From: Phycisphaerae bacterium
GTDB lineage: Bacteria; Planctomycetota; Phycisphaerae; UBA1845
NCBI GenBank assembly: GCA_029260165.1
Contig: JAJDDT010000025.1
Location: 1-42,543, forward strand
Reading direction: 5' to 3'
Length of the DNA: 42,543 nucleotides
In this document: one piece after another, positions 1 to 8,354 of the stretch
Position numbering within the stretch: the stretch's first letter is position 1
Layout: the number at the start of each line of letters is the position of its first letter
Program-made: the position numbers and the translations under genes
The notes under the pieces: generated by a model
What the model saw: the letters and a program-made list of their open reading frames with translations, nothing else
The model's database searches: none
Told to the model about the DNA's origin: nothing

Positions 1-72
1 CGGCGGTATTCGTCGTCGAATCAGATTCCACTGCGCGTCCGTCAAGTCGCTGGGATAAGCATTCCTCGCCAT
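1..72 (-). CDS. IS5-family transposase, N-terminal fragment (runs off window)
   Basis: Reading the minus strand from the ATG at 72 gives 24 residues up to the window edge, beginning MARNAYPSDLTDAQW. YPSDLTDAQW is the typical opening of the DUF4096 N-terminal domain found in IS5/IS427-group transposases. Only this start is visible, so it cannot be said whether the element is intact, whether the transposase is split into two frames, or whether it is active. The element's terminal inverted repeat should lie between this start and the next gene at 458, but it cannot be recognised without the other end. No clear Shine-Dalgarno precedes the ATG. The family call rests on one short but characteristic motif. 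Confidence 0.75.
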   Translation of the reverse strand, partial: MARNAYPSDLTDAQWNLIRRRIPP

Positions 73-457
73 GGATCAGGCACTCCTTGCCAATTTCCAT
101 CCTTATCGGCGATATCCCTGCTTCTCACACACCCTCTTAGACATTTTGGGCAGATTACAGCCTGACGATTTGAATCGCCAGGAACCTTCGCGGCGCCAAT
201 CACATCTACACCACAATCGGTCGCAGCCCCGTCCCTTGTCCGATGAGCAATGCTCCGGTGTGTTCCTTGTGTGTTTCTGTTAGTCTGCCGCCCGTAGTCC
301 GCAAGTGCGCTTCGCAGATTCCCAATGGTTGGCCGGTTGCCGTGTTGCTGTCTGCGCGATGACATTCTCTTGCAGGTGGACCGAATCGTGTTAGCCTTGC
401 GGGCTTGGGTGGATTGTGTGCGTGAGAAACCTGCCGGGTGGCGGAGGATGACCGGTC
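73..457. other. Non-coding stretch between transposase start and polyprenyl synthase
   Basis: These 385 bases hold open frames on both strands, but none shows a recognisable protein motif or convincing start. They are taken as the end of the insertion element plus the upstream region of the isoprenoid operon. An interrupted palindrome lies at 161-182 (CCTGaCGATT / AATCGcCAGG arms). It could be a small hairpin or protein site, but nothing links it to a function. A GGAGG at 443-447 is the likely ribosome binding site for the TTG start at 458. No convincing promoter hexamers were found. Confidence 0.5.
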
Positions 458-1360
458 TTGCAGCGAAATACCACAACGAGTGACGGGATTACTGAAACCC
501 TGGTCGCGTGGGCGGCGGGGTTTGAGTTGAAGCTGGCACAACTGCTGACGCCCTCCGATGAGACACCCGCGGAGCTGGTGGAAGCGATGCGCTACGCGTT
601 GCTCGGTGGTGGGAAGCGGTTGAGGCCGTTTCTGGTGACGCGGTGCTGCGAATTACTGGGCGGGTCAGCCGACGAGGCGTTGCCGGCGGCAGCCGCATTG
701 GAATGTGTGCATGTGTTTTCGCTGGTGCATGACGATTTGCCGGCAATGGACGACGACGATCTGCGACGCGGACGACCGACCTGCCACAAAAAGTTCAACG
801 AGTGGCAGGCGATCCTGGCTGGTGACGGACTGCTTGCGTATGCGTTTGAGTTGATCTCGACGCAGGTGGCTGACCCGGTTCGGGCGACGGCGATTGTTCG
901 CGAGTTGGCGGTGCGGACGGGCTGGTCGGGAATGATCGGTGGTCAGGTGGCGGACATTTCAGGTGAGAATCAACCGCCGACGCGCGAACGGGCGGAATAC
1001 GTTCATGTGCGAAAGACGGCGGCGTTGTTCGTGGGGGCGTGTCGGATGGGGGCGTTGTCGGCGGGAGCGTCGGTGGATCGTGTGGACCGCATAGGGGAAT
1101 TCGGGCTGCATTTGGGCTGTGCGTTCCAAATCGCCGATGATTTATTGGACGTGACCGCGACGGCTGACGAACTGGGCAAACAGACCGGCAAGGACGCGTC
1201 GGCGGGCAAACAGTCGTTCCCGGCGGCGATCGGTGTGGATGCAAGCCGTCAAGTGGCAACGGAAGAGATGGACCGGTCGCTGGCGTGTTTGGCGGATTTT
1301 GGTCCGGAAGCTGACGATCTGCGGCAATTGGCGGTTTTCGTGGTGAACCGTCGGCATTAA
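458..1360 (+). CDS. ispA: Short-chain polyprenyl (farnesyl/geranylgeranyl) diphosphate synthase
   Basis: Trans-isoprenyl diphosphate synthase of 300 residues that would condense isopentenyl diphosphate with allylic diphosphates in the cytoplasm. Seen in the sequence: the substrate-binding GGKRLRP at residues 51-57, the first aspartate-rich motif DDLPAMD followed by DDDLRRGRPT (about 92-108), KT at 186-187, and the second aspartate-rich motif FQIADDLLD at 223-231, then GKD at 244-246. All Mg-diphosphate ligands are present. The start is a TTG with GGAGG 10 bases upstream; the ATG at 448 is in another frame and stops quickly. The gene lies just upstream of dxs, which supplies its precursors, so the two probably form an operon. 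The DDxxxxD spacing fits the bacterial farnesyl/geranylgeranyl type, but chain length cannot be fixed from sequence alone. Confidence 0.9.
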   Translation: MQRNTTTSDGITETLVAWAAGFELKLAQLLTPSDETPAELVEAMRYALLGGGKRLRPFLVTRCCELLGGSADEALPAAAALECVHVFSLVHDDLPAMDDDDLRRGRPTCHKKFNEWQAILAGDGLLAYAFELISTQVADPVRATAIVRELAVRTGWSGMIGGQVADISGENQPPTRERAEYVHVRKTAALFVGACRMGALSAGASVDRVDRIGEFGLHLGCAFQIADDLLDVTATADELGKQTGKDASAGKQSFPAAIGVDASRQVATEEMDRSLACLADFGPEADDLRQLAVFVVNRRH

Positions 1361-1424
1361 GATAGGTAATATGTGTGGTGGCAGGGTGCTCCCGACGGGT
1401 GCGGGAGTGGTTCGGAGAGATGCG

Positions 1425-3377
1425 ATGACGTTGTTGGATGGAATTCGATCACCGGCTGACGTGCGGAGGCTTCCGGTTGGGCAGTTGCCTCAACTGGCGA
1501 TGGATGTGCGCAACCGGATTGTCGACGTCGTGGGTCGAAAGGGCGGGCACTTCGCGAGCAACCTCGGGGTCGTGGAGCTGACGATCGCGCTGCATTACAG
1601 CTTCGATTTTTTGCGGGACAGGTTGCTGTGGGACGTTGGGCATCAATGCTATCCGCACAAGCTGCTGACCGGGCGAAATGATCGATTCGACACGATTCGT
1701 CAGGCGGGGGGGTTGGCCGGTTTTCCGGAGACTTCCGAGAGTGAGTACGATCTGTTCAACGTGGGGCACGCGGGGACTGCGATTGCGACGGCGGTTGGGA
1801 TGGCGCGGGGCGATTCGCAAATGAAGCGCGACAATTCAGTCGTGGCGGTCGTTGGCGACGCGAGTATCGTCAATGGTGTGGCGTTTGAGGGTTTGAATCA
1901 GGCTGGAACGCTGGACCGGCAGTTTTTGTGCATTTTGAATGACAATGAGTGGGGAATCGCGCCTTCGCAGGGTGCGGTGGCGGAGCATCTTGCGAAATTC
2001 CGCACGAGTGGGGTTTACGAGGAATTAAAGTCGCACGCGAAATCGTTGCTTCCAAAGCTGCCGGTGATTGGCAAGACGATGTTTGAAGCGTTGGTTCATT
2101 TGAAGGAGGGGATCAAGGCTACGGTCAGTCCGCATCAGATGTTCGAGCAGATGGGTTTTGTGTATGTCGGTCCGATTGACGGTCACGACGTGGGTCATTT
2201 GATTGAGGTGTTGCAGGCGTTGAAGGACGTGCATCGGCCTGTGTTGTTGCACGTTCATACGAAAAAGGGCAACGGGTGCGATTGGGCGGTGGCGGATCCG
2301 GGGAAATTTCACGCAACGCGACCATTCGTGGTCGAGGATGGGAAAGCCACGATTCAAGGCGGATCGGGCAAGAACTGGACGCGGGCGTTTGTGGATTGTC
2401 TGATAAAGCTGGCGGAGACGGACGAGCGGATTTACGCGATGACGGCGGGGATGCCTGACGGGACGGGGTTGGACAAGTTTGCCGAGAAGTTTCCGGAGCG
2501 ATGTCGGGATATTGGTATCGCGGAGAGTTGCACGGTTGACATGGCGGGTGGGATGGCCAGGAGCGGGTTGAGACCTGTTTGTGCGATTTATTCGACGTTT
2601 TTGCAGCGCGCGTTTGATCAGGTGTTTCAGGAGGTTGTGTTGCAGGGGCATCCGGTGATGTTCTGCATGGACCGTGCGGGGTTGGTCGGTGGTGATGGGG
2701 CAGTCCATCACGGATTTCTTGATATAGCCTATCTTCGTGGATTTCCGAATATGGTTGTGATGGCGCCGATGGACGAGATTGAGTTGTTGGAGGCGATGCG
2801 GTTTGGTTTGACGTTGGACACTGCAACGGCGATCCGTTATCCGCGTGATACGGTTCCGGAACCGACTCCGGGGTGTGTGCCGTTTGAGATGGGTGTGTCG
2901 CGGCGACTGCGTGAAGGTAAGGACGCGACGATTCTTGCGTATGGTGTGATGTCGCATCAGGCGTTGGAGGCTGCGGAGGTTTTGTCCGGGGCGGGGTATG
3001 AGGTGGCTGTCGTGAACGCCCGGTTTGCCAAGCCGATCGATCGCGAGATGGTTCGGGAAGCGGTGGGGCGCGGTGGGCCTGTCGCGACGGTTGAGGACCA
3101 TTCGGTTTCGGGTGGATTCGGGTCGGCGGTTCTGGAGACGATGGTGGATATGGGGTTGCCGATCGGGAAATTCAGACGATTGGGGATGCCGGCGGATCGG
3201 TTCGTGCGTCACGGTTCGCGTGGTGGGCAGATGGCGGAGGTTGGTATTGATGCGTCGGGGATCGCGTCGGCGGTTCAGCAGATGCTTGAGGAGCCTGCGG
3301 GGGGAAACGGGGCGAACGGGTCGGGCGTGGGTCGGGCGACACGCCTGGGCAGAACGGGTGAAATGCTGTCGAACTGA
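1425..3377 (+). CDS. dxs: 1-deoxy-D-xylulose-5-phosphate synthase
   Basis: Thiamine-diphosphate enzyme that joins pyruvate and glyceraldehyde 3-phosphate in the first step of the methylerythritol phosphate isoprenoid pathway. The start at 1425 (MTLLDGI) is chosen because GGAGAGA sits at 1414-1420. A longer reading from 1371 adds 18 residues unlike the family. The 650-residue product has the N-terminal GGHFASNLGVVELTIALHY block, the thiamine/Mg motif as GDAS...N with NDNEWGI, the DRAGLVGGDGAVHHG block, and the catalytic-type glutamate in IGIAESCTVDMAGG. The family usually has GDGA where this protein has GDAS, and a methionine where it has the tryptophan of NDNEW; the metal-binding Asp and Asn are kept. 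It sits 64 bases after the polyprenyl synthase and 33 before nadK. The C-terminus has a short Gly/Asn-rich tail. Confidence 0.93.
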   Translation: MTLLDGIRSPADVRRLPVGQLPQLAMDVRNRIVDVVGRKGGHFASNLGVVELTIALHYSFDFLRDRLLWDVGHQCYPHKLLTGRNDRFDTIRQAGGLAGFPETSESEYDLFNVGHAGTAIATAVGMARGDSQMKRDNSVVAVVGDASIVNGVAFEGLNQAGTLDRQFLCILNDNEWGIAPSQGAVAEHLAKFRTSGVYEELKSHAKSLLPKLPVIGKTMFEALVHLKEGIKATVSPHQMFEQMGFVYVGPIDGHDVGHLIEVLQALKDVHRPVLLHVHTKKGNGCDWAVADPGKFHATRPFVVEDGKATIQGGSGKNWTRAFVDCLIKLAETDERIYAMTAGMPDGTGLDKFAEKFPERCRDIGIAESCTVDMAGGMARSGLRPVCAIYSTFLQRAFDQVFQEVVLQGHPVMFCMDRAGLVGGDGAVHHGFLDIAYLRGFPNMVVMAPMDEIELLEAMRFGLTLDTATAIRYPRDTVPEPTPGCVPFEMGVSRRLREGKDATILAYGVMSHQALEAAEVLSGAGYEVAVVNARFAKPIDREMVREAVGRGGPVATVEDHSVSGGFGSAVLETMVDMGLPIGKFRRLGMPADRFVRHGSRGGQMAEVGIDASGIASAVQQMLEEPAGGNGANGSGVGRATRLGRTGEMLSN

Positions 3378-3410
3378 TCGGGCGGCCTGTGGCTGCACCA
3401 TTCCGGGACG

Positions 3411-4259
3411 ATGCTGATGCGGCGTGTTTTTGTACTGGGAAATCCACACAAGGCTGGTATCGACGAGGCGATGGAGCGTGTGCGCGCGGTGGCGGGCAGG
3501 TGTTGCGAGGTTGTCGGGTCTGCCAAGGGGTTTGACGGTCGGGTGGCTGTTGATGCGGGGGCGGAGTTTATCACGGTGGTTGGTGGTGACGGGACGTTGT
3601 TGGCGGTTTGTCGTTCACTGGGGTTGAATCAATTGCCGTTGGTGGGGATCAATTTTGGGAAACTGGGGTTCTTGGCGGAGTTTTCGATCGACGAGTTTGA
3701 ACAGAATCTGCCGAGGATTGTTGATGACGGGAAATATGTCAGCGAGTTGTTGACGTTGCGACTTGGTGTGAAGTGTGGGGAGCAGACGCGGGCGGAGCAC
3801 ATCGCGGTCAATGACGTCGTGGTTCATGCGGGGGCACCGTTTCGGATTATTCGGTTGGCGGTCTGGATAGACGGAAAGCATTTCACGACGGTTGGCGGGG
3901 ATGGGTTGATCCTGTGTACGCCGACGGGGTCGACGGCGCACAACATGTCGGCGGGTGGGCCGCTGATGTTGGGTGGGACGCAGGGGATCGGGATCACGCC
4001 GATGGGTCCGCATTCGCTGTCGCACAGGCCTGTGGTGGTGGATTGCGATGCGAAGATTGAGATTGTGGTGGAGGAGGCGAACGAGGGGACGTCTGTGACG
4101 GTGGATGGGCAGTCGGGTGTTCTGCTTGCGGTGGGGGACAGGCTTTGCGTTGAGCGATACGAAGCCAGTTTTCGGTTGGTGCGGAACCCAGCGTATCCGA
4201 AATGGCATGGGTTGGTGACGAAACTGAATTGGGGGCAGTCGCCCCGGTATGGTATGTAG
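3411..4259 (+). CDS. nadK: NAD kinase
   Basis: ATP-dependent NAD kinase (NADP synthesis), 282 residues, cytoplasmic. The diagnostic GGDGT is at residues 58-62, followed by GINFGKLGFLAEF, the NDVVVHAGAPFR segment (an NE/D-type substrate-binding motif) and the glycine-rich GGDGLILCTPTGSTAHNMSAGGP block. C-terminal segments such as VDGQSG and the length match bacterial NadK. Two ATGs, at 3411 and 3417, are both possible; neither has a strong ribosome binding site. It follows dxs by 33 bases on the same strand. In many bacteria nadK neighbours the ispA/dxs region, so this is a familiar housekeeping arrangement. No unusual residues were seen. Confidence 0.93.
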   Translation: MLMRRVFVLGNPHKAGIDEAMERVRAVAGRCCEVVGSAKGFDGRVAVDAGAEFITVVGGDGTLLAVCRSLGLNQLPLVGINFGKLGFLAEFSIDEFEQNLPRIVDDGKYVSELLTLRLGVKCGEQTRAEHIAVNDVVVHAGAPFRIIRLAVWIDGKHFTTVGGDGLILCTPTGSTAHNMSAGGPLMLGGTQGIGITPMGPHSLSHRPVVVDCDAKIEIVVEEANEGTSVTVDGQSGVLLAVGDRLCVERYEASFRLVRNPAYPKWHGLVTKLNWGQSPRYGM

Positions 4260-4280
4260 AAGGATCCCGAGGGTGTTCTC

Positions 4281-5426
4281 ATGCAGTTGAATATTGTGGG
4301 CGCTATTGTCGGAACAGTGTTTCTGGCGAGGGCGGCAAGCTGCGGGGTTTCTGAAACGCCGGCGGGCATGCTGTATGTGCTCCAGCCGGACACGATGTCG
4401 GCGACGGAGCTTGCGCAGGCGGGTTTCGATTGGCTGGTGTTGGAGCCGTCGCGTGACGGGACGGCGAATGGTGAGTTCAGTCCGGCTGAGATCGAGGCGA
4501 TTCGCACGAGCGGTCCCTGTCCGACTATTGTGCTTGCGTATCTGAGCGTTGGGGAAGCGGAGTCGTACAGGGATTATTTTGATCCGGGTTGGATCGATCA
4601 GAACGGTGATCCGGTTGGCGGCGTCGCACCGGACTGGCTTGGGCCTACGAATCCTGACTGGGAAGGCAACTACAAGATTCGCTATTGGGATCCTGGTTGG
4701 CAGGCGATCATGTTCGGTACGGGTACGGGGCCTGACATCACGCCTCTCGAGCGTATCGTGAACATGGGATTCGACGGGGTCTACCTTGATATTGTTGACG
4801 CCTACGAATTCTGGAGCAGTCCTGCCGGTGGGTCGGAGCTGACGCGTATGCAGGCGCGGGGGTTGATGATTGATTTTGTTGAGGCGATCGGTACGCATGC
4901 ACGGCAAACGCTCGGCGCGCAGGGCTTTCTGGTCTTTCCGCAGAACGCGTCGGATATCATTCGCGATGATGATGACTTGTTTGACGCGGATACTGAGCGG
5001 TACTTTGCAGCCATCGATGGTATCGGGCAGGAGGATTTGTATTACGATGAATTGTCTGTTCAGCCGCCGGTGGACGTCACCTATGTGCTGGACCAGCTTC
5101 GCGAGTACGCAGCCCGTGGCAAGACGGTGGTCGTTACGGATTATGTGATTGACCAGGATGCGCCCGGACCCGTTGCCAATGGTGCCCGCGCGAGTGATTT
5201 TCACGCCCGAGTCCGCGTTGAGGGTTTTATCCCATACGCTGCGTACCGGGATCGGGCGCTGGACGAAATTGTGACCACTACCCAGCCCGCGTGGTCCGTT
5301 TCGCAGCCGACTGACGGTTGTGCGGCGAGCGTGGGGGTTCCTGCGGTGTCGGTGTGGGGTACGATGGTTCTCGCCCTGTTGTTCGTGACGTCTGCAACCG
5401 TCCTGCTGGGCAGAAAAAGGGTGTAA
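4281..5426 (+). CDS. Secreted GH114-like (polygalactosaminidase-related) protein with IPTL-CTERM-like tail
   Basis: 381 residues. The N-terminus (about 1-22) is a signal peptide ending near a Cys. The body has the TM1410/GH114 barrel pattern: MLYVLQ, AGFDWLVLEPS, TIVLAYLSVGEAE, the YWDPGWQ segment and GFDGVYLDIVDAYEFW, whose acidic residues lie where the family places its active site. GH114 members include endo-alpha-1,4-polygalactosaminidases, but many relatives have unknown substrates, so activity is inference. The last 30 residues read VPAVSVWG, a hydrophobic stretch, then GRKRV. This is the layout of the IPTL-CTERM sorting signal (IPTLSEWG, membrane helix, basic end), so the protein is probably exported and held at the envelope. 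It begins 21 bases after nadK with GAGGGTG upstream of the ATG. Confidence 0.8.
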   Translation: MQLNIVGAIVGTVFLARAASCGVSETPAGMLYVLQPDTMSATELAQAGFDWLVLEPSRDGTANGEFSPAEIEAIRTSGPCPTIVLAYLSVGEAESYRDYFDPGWIDQNGDPVGGVAPDWLGPTNPDWEGNYKIRYWDPGWQAIMFGTGTGPDITPLERIVNMGFDGVYLDIVDAYEFWSSPAGGSELTRMQARGLMIDFVEAIGTHARQTLGAQGFLVFPQNASDIIRDDDDLFDADTERYFAAIDGIGQEDLYYDELSVQPPVDVTYVLDQLREYAARGKTVVVTDYVIDQDAPGPVANGARASDFHARVRVEGFIPYAAYRDRALDEIVTTTQPAWSVSQPTDGCAASVGVPAVSVWGTMVLALLFVTSATVLLGRKRV

Positions 5427-5703
5427 TTCATCCTGGTTGGCGAGGGGGGGCGCCGGACGATCGAGCCGTTTTTGGGCATCCATTTTCCCGTACGTCCGGT
5501 CGGCGACGGTGGGGCGGTCCGGTCGAGTCCTGTAAGATATTGTTCTGACACGACATACAACTTCTAACCGGGGACGGGCATGTGGTGTCTGACTCTCTGA
5601 CGCGATACGTTGGTGCGGGATGTGTCGAATATTTGTCGTTGCCTGACGAATGGTCTGGTGGTGACGAATTGCGAACCCGAGGATTTCCTGCGTGGAGAAA
5701 AAC

Positions 5704-6540
5704 ATGATGCGACGTTTGGGATGGTTGGCGGTTGCGGGCGTGGTGTGGCCTATGGTGGGCACGGGTTGTACATCGAGCCATCTGGGCTCGCGGGTTCATG
5801 TCGATGATGTCGAGGATCGAGCACTTTCCGCGGTGACCATCCGGATGATCGACGCCAGGACGCACAACGGGCACATCGCGGTCACGGCGGGTGACACCGA
5901 CGAGATTGCGATTCGCATCACGAAGAAGACGTTTGGCTCGACGATGTCCAGTGCTCAGGAGGCGATGGGTGCGCTGGAGGTGGTGACCGAGCAGGATGGG
6001 GATGTGCAGAAGGTTTATTGGCGATGGACGGAAACGAAGCACGCTGACTGGGGGGCGGGTGTTTCGTACGACGTGACGGTGCCCGAGCGATTGGCTGCCA
6101 AACTGCGGACGCACAATGGTCCGGTCGAGCTTTCCGGTATTGGCGGGGACGCGGAAGTTGAGACGCACAATGGCAAGGTTGATGTCAACACCGCGAGCGC
6201 CAGCGTAACAGCCAGGACGCACAACGGTGGTATGAGCATCACCGCGCCGGTTCGGGAGATCATGGCGAAGACGCACAATGGCGGAATGCAGTTGAACCTG
6301 ACCGGGGATAACAACGTGACAGGCAGCGTGCGAACGCACAACGGCGGGATTACGCTGGCGGTGCAGGAGGGTGCGTCTGCGCAATTCGAATGCACGACGC
6401 GCAACGGCGGGATATCGGTGCTGTTGCCGACGGAGGTCATCAGTTCATCGCGGCGGCGGGTGACCGCCAAACTTGGCGATGCGTCCGGTGAACTGCGGGT
6501 TCAGACACACAATGGTGGTATTCGCGTGAAGAAGGGATGA
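5704..6540 (+). CDS. Lipoprotein with THNG-turn repeats (DUF4097-like beta-helix)
   Basis: 278 residues from the ATG at 5704, which has GGAG at 5694-5697; a GTG at 5692 overlaps that site and is less likely. The N-terminus MMRRLGWLAVAG ends in VGTGC, a probable lipobox, so it should be a lipid-anchored envelope protein. The rest is beta-rich and carries eight copies of a turn reading T-H-N-G or close variants (THNGHI, THNGPV, THNGKV, THNGGM twice, THNGGI, TRNGGI, THNGGI). This is the pattern of the DUF4097/DUF4098 family, thought to form stacked beta-strand rungs. Function is unknown for the family; members often occur in envelope-stress contexts, which nothing here confirms. An intrinsic terminator follows 28 bases after the stop. 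Confidence 0.75.
   Translation: MMRRLGWLAVAGVVWPMVGTGCTSSHLGSRVHVDDVEDRALSAVTIRMIDARTHNGHIAVTAGDTDEIAIRITKKTFGSTMSSAQEAMGALEVVTEQDGDVQKVYWRWTETKHADWGAGVSYDVTVPERLAAKLRTHNGPVELSGIGGDAEVETHNGKVDVNTASASVTARTHNGGMSITAPVREIMAKTHNGGMQLNLTGDNNVTGSVRTHNGGITLAVQEGASAQFECTTRNGGISVLLPTEVISSSRRRVTAKLGDASGELRVQTHNGGIRVKKG
5860..6513 (+). repeat. Coding repeats encoding THNG turns
   Basis: The nonamer ACGCACAAC/T and close variants recur at 5860, 6109, 6163, 6217, 6271, 6334, 6397 (ACGCGCAAC) and 6505 (ACACACAAT). Spacing from 6109 to 6271 is exactly 54 bases, then 63 and 63. That corresponds to rungs of 18 and 21 residues, consistent with a repeat protein built by internal duplication. Confidence 0.8.
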
Positions 6541-6568
6541 TCGGGGTTGGGTGACGTCCTGATTCGGG

Positions 6569-6595
6569 AGCCTCGCGGGTTGGCGGGGCTTTTTT
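6569..6595 (+). terminator. Intrinsic terminator after the THNG lipoprotein gene
   Basis: Arms AGCCTCGC (6569-6576) and GCGGGGCT (6583-6590) form an 8-bp GC-rich stem with one G-U pair and a 6-base loop. A run of six T (6590-6595) follows directly. It lies 28 bases after the lipoprotein stop and before the convergent FAD dehydrogenase gene. Confidence 0.8.
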
Positions 6596-6620
6596 ACGCG
6601 CACTGGTCGTCGGGCGGTTG

Positions 6621-8231
6621 TCAGGAATTCGGGGCGTAACGGCGGATGAGGGCGTCGGCGGTTTTGATGCCGTCGATGGCAGCGCTGACGATCCCGCCGG
6701 CGTATCCCGCGCCTTCCCCGGTGGGGTAGAGATTCCCGAGCGATGGGCTGGTGCGGGTTTTCGGGTCGCGGAGAATGCGAACGGGGGAGCTGGCGCGGGT
6801 TTCGGGGGCGGTGACGAGGGCGTCTTTTCCGGCAAAACCCGGCATTTTTCGGTCGATGAGCTGGATGGCATTGACGATGGCTGCGGCGACGTCTGGTGGC
6901 AGGAGTTGCGTCGTGTCGGTCCATTGTCCGCCGAGGGGATAGCTGGTGACAAGTTCGCCGTCGGATTGATTTCCGGCGATGAAGTCGGCTGCTCGTTGGG
7001 CGGGAACGCGATAAGTGGCGTCCGTTGATTGGAATGCTTTTGCTTCCCATTGGCGTTGAACGTCGATGCCGGCGAGTGGATCGTCTCCTGGTATGGGTGG
7101 ATGGGTGACGACGAGTCCGCTGTTGGCGAGTGGTTGGTTTCGGCCTGACTGGCTGGCACCGTTGGTGGCGATGAGTCCTTCGGATTCGTTGGTGGGAAGA
7201 ATGACACCGCCCGGGCACATGCAGAAGCTGTAGCAATCCTGATTCGATTCTGTGACTTTTTTGGCGACGACGTGGTACTCGGCCGGCGGGAGTTTGGGGT
7301 GTCCTGCGCATGGGCCATACTGCCAGGTATCGACGAGTGATTGGGGGTGCTCGATGCGCACACCGATCTGGAACGGGCGCGCTTCCATCGCCACCCCGTT
7401 GTCACGGAGCATGTGCATGGTGTCGCGGGCGGAATGACCGATGGCGAGGATGACCGGACCTGTGGGATGGGGTTGGCCATTGAGGTCGAGGCGGGTGATG
7501 CAATCGTTGTCGATGCTGATTTCCTGGAGACGCTGGTTGAATCGGACCTGGGCGCCCTGCTCTTCGAGGTGTCTTCGGATGCGGGTGCAGATGGTGGGCA
7601 GCCTGTCACTGCCGATATGGGGACGGGCATCCGTGAGGATGTCTTCGTCGGCTCCGAATTCCGTCAGCCATTCGAGGACGGTGGTGACGAGTGGATCGCT
7701 GATGCGGGTGTAGAGCTTTCCGTCGCTGTAGGTACCCGCACCACCCTCGCCGAACAGGAGATTGGATTCCGGATTGAAGATGCGTTGACGGTAGAATGTT
7801 TGCAGGACGTCTTTGTGTCGGCGGCGGACGTCGGAACCGCGTTCGACGATGATCGGCTTGAACCCGAACTGGACGAGTCGCAGGGCGGCGAACATACCGG
7901 CTGGTCCGAATCCGACGATCATGGGCGATTCGGAGAGCGGTTCGGAGCCTGGGGTGGGATCGTTGCGTCTCTTCTCGACGACGAGTGCGACGTGCTGGGA
8001 ATGGAGCTTTTTGACGAGTTTGGATTCGGCAGCAGTGCCTGCGTCGAGGGTGACCTCCACATGAAAGACGAACCGGATATCGTCGTGTTTGCGTGCGTCG
8101 AGGGATCGGCGGATGGGGGTCAGCGAGCTGATTGATTCGGGGGGAATCCTGAGTCGTTTGGCTGCGGCGACTTGCAGCATCTCTTCGGGTTCGTCGAGAT
8201 TCAGGCGGAGGTTGCGGACGATGATCGGCAT
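6621..8231 (-). CDS. NAD(FAD)-utilising dehydrogenase (COG2509-like)
   Basis: 536 residues from MPIIVRNLRL; a longer reading from 8384 adds 51 residues that look non-coding. An N-terminal region of about 95 residues precedes an FAD-binding Rossmann fold with VGFGPAGMFAALRL and, after it, VERG. Further family blocks are LLFGEGGAGTYSDGKLYTR, RPHIGSDRLP, VILAIGHSARDT and the C-terminal GEGAGYAGGIVSAAIDGI, where FAD is held. SFCMCPGGVI is also typical of the COG2509 group. The physiological substrate of this group is unknown; some relatives act on quinones or thiols, but nothing here decides. It is convergent with the lipoprotein gene and diverges from the amidohydrolase gene, with 123 bases between the two starts. 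Confidence 0.85.
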   Translation of the reverse strand: MPIIVRNLRLNLDEPEEMLQVAAAKRLRIPPESISSLTPIRRSLDARKHDDIRFVFHVEVTLDAGTAAESKLVKKLHSQHVALVVEKRRNDPTPGSEPLSESPMIVGFGPAGMFAALRLVQFGFKPIIVERGSDVRRRHKDVLQTFYRQRIFNPESNLLFGEGGAGTYSDGKLYTRISDPLVTTVLEWLTEFGADEDILTDARPHIGSDRLPTICTRIRRHLEEQGAQVRFNQRLQEISIDNDCITRLDLNGQPHPTGPVILAIGHSARDTMHMLRDNGVAMEARPFQIGVRIEHPQSLVDTWQYGPCAGHPKLPPAEYHVVAKKVTESNQDCYSFCMCPGGVILPTNESEGLIATNGASQSGRNQPLANSGLVVTHPPIPGDDPLAGIDVQRQWEAKAFQSTDATYRVPAQRAADFIAGNQSDGELVTSYPLGGQWTDTTQLLPPDVAAAIVNAIQLIDRKMPGFAGKDALVTAPETRASSPVRILRDPKTRTSPSLGNLYPTGEGAGYAGGIVSAAIDGIKTADALIRRYAPNS

Positions 8232-8354
8232 GATGGGCGGATTGTAGCGTTGACTGCCGGGTCGGGCTATTCGACTTTCGACGCAACGGGGTTTAGATTG
8301 TGCGGTCCTGCCACAAGTAGCAGAAAACATTCTCCGGGTATGGGAGCATTTTGG

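Noticed and set aside
161-182. Interrupted palindrome upstream of the polyprenyl synthase
   Set aside because: No T-run, not at a gene end, and no second copy seen; too short to support a function.
2025-3449. Long minus-strand frame (474 codons) opposite dxs
   Set aside because: Arg/His/Pro-rich shadow of a high-GC gene; dxs motifs on the plus strand are unambiguous.
3615-5762. Minus-strand frame of 715 codons opposite nadK and the GH114-like gene
   Set aside because: Composition is that of an antisense shadow, and both plus-strand genes have clear family motifs.
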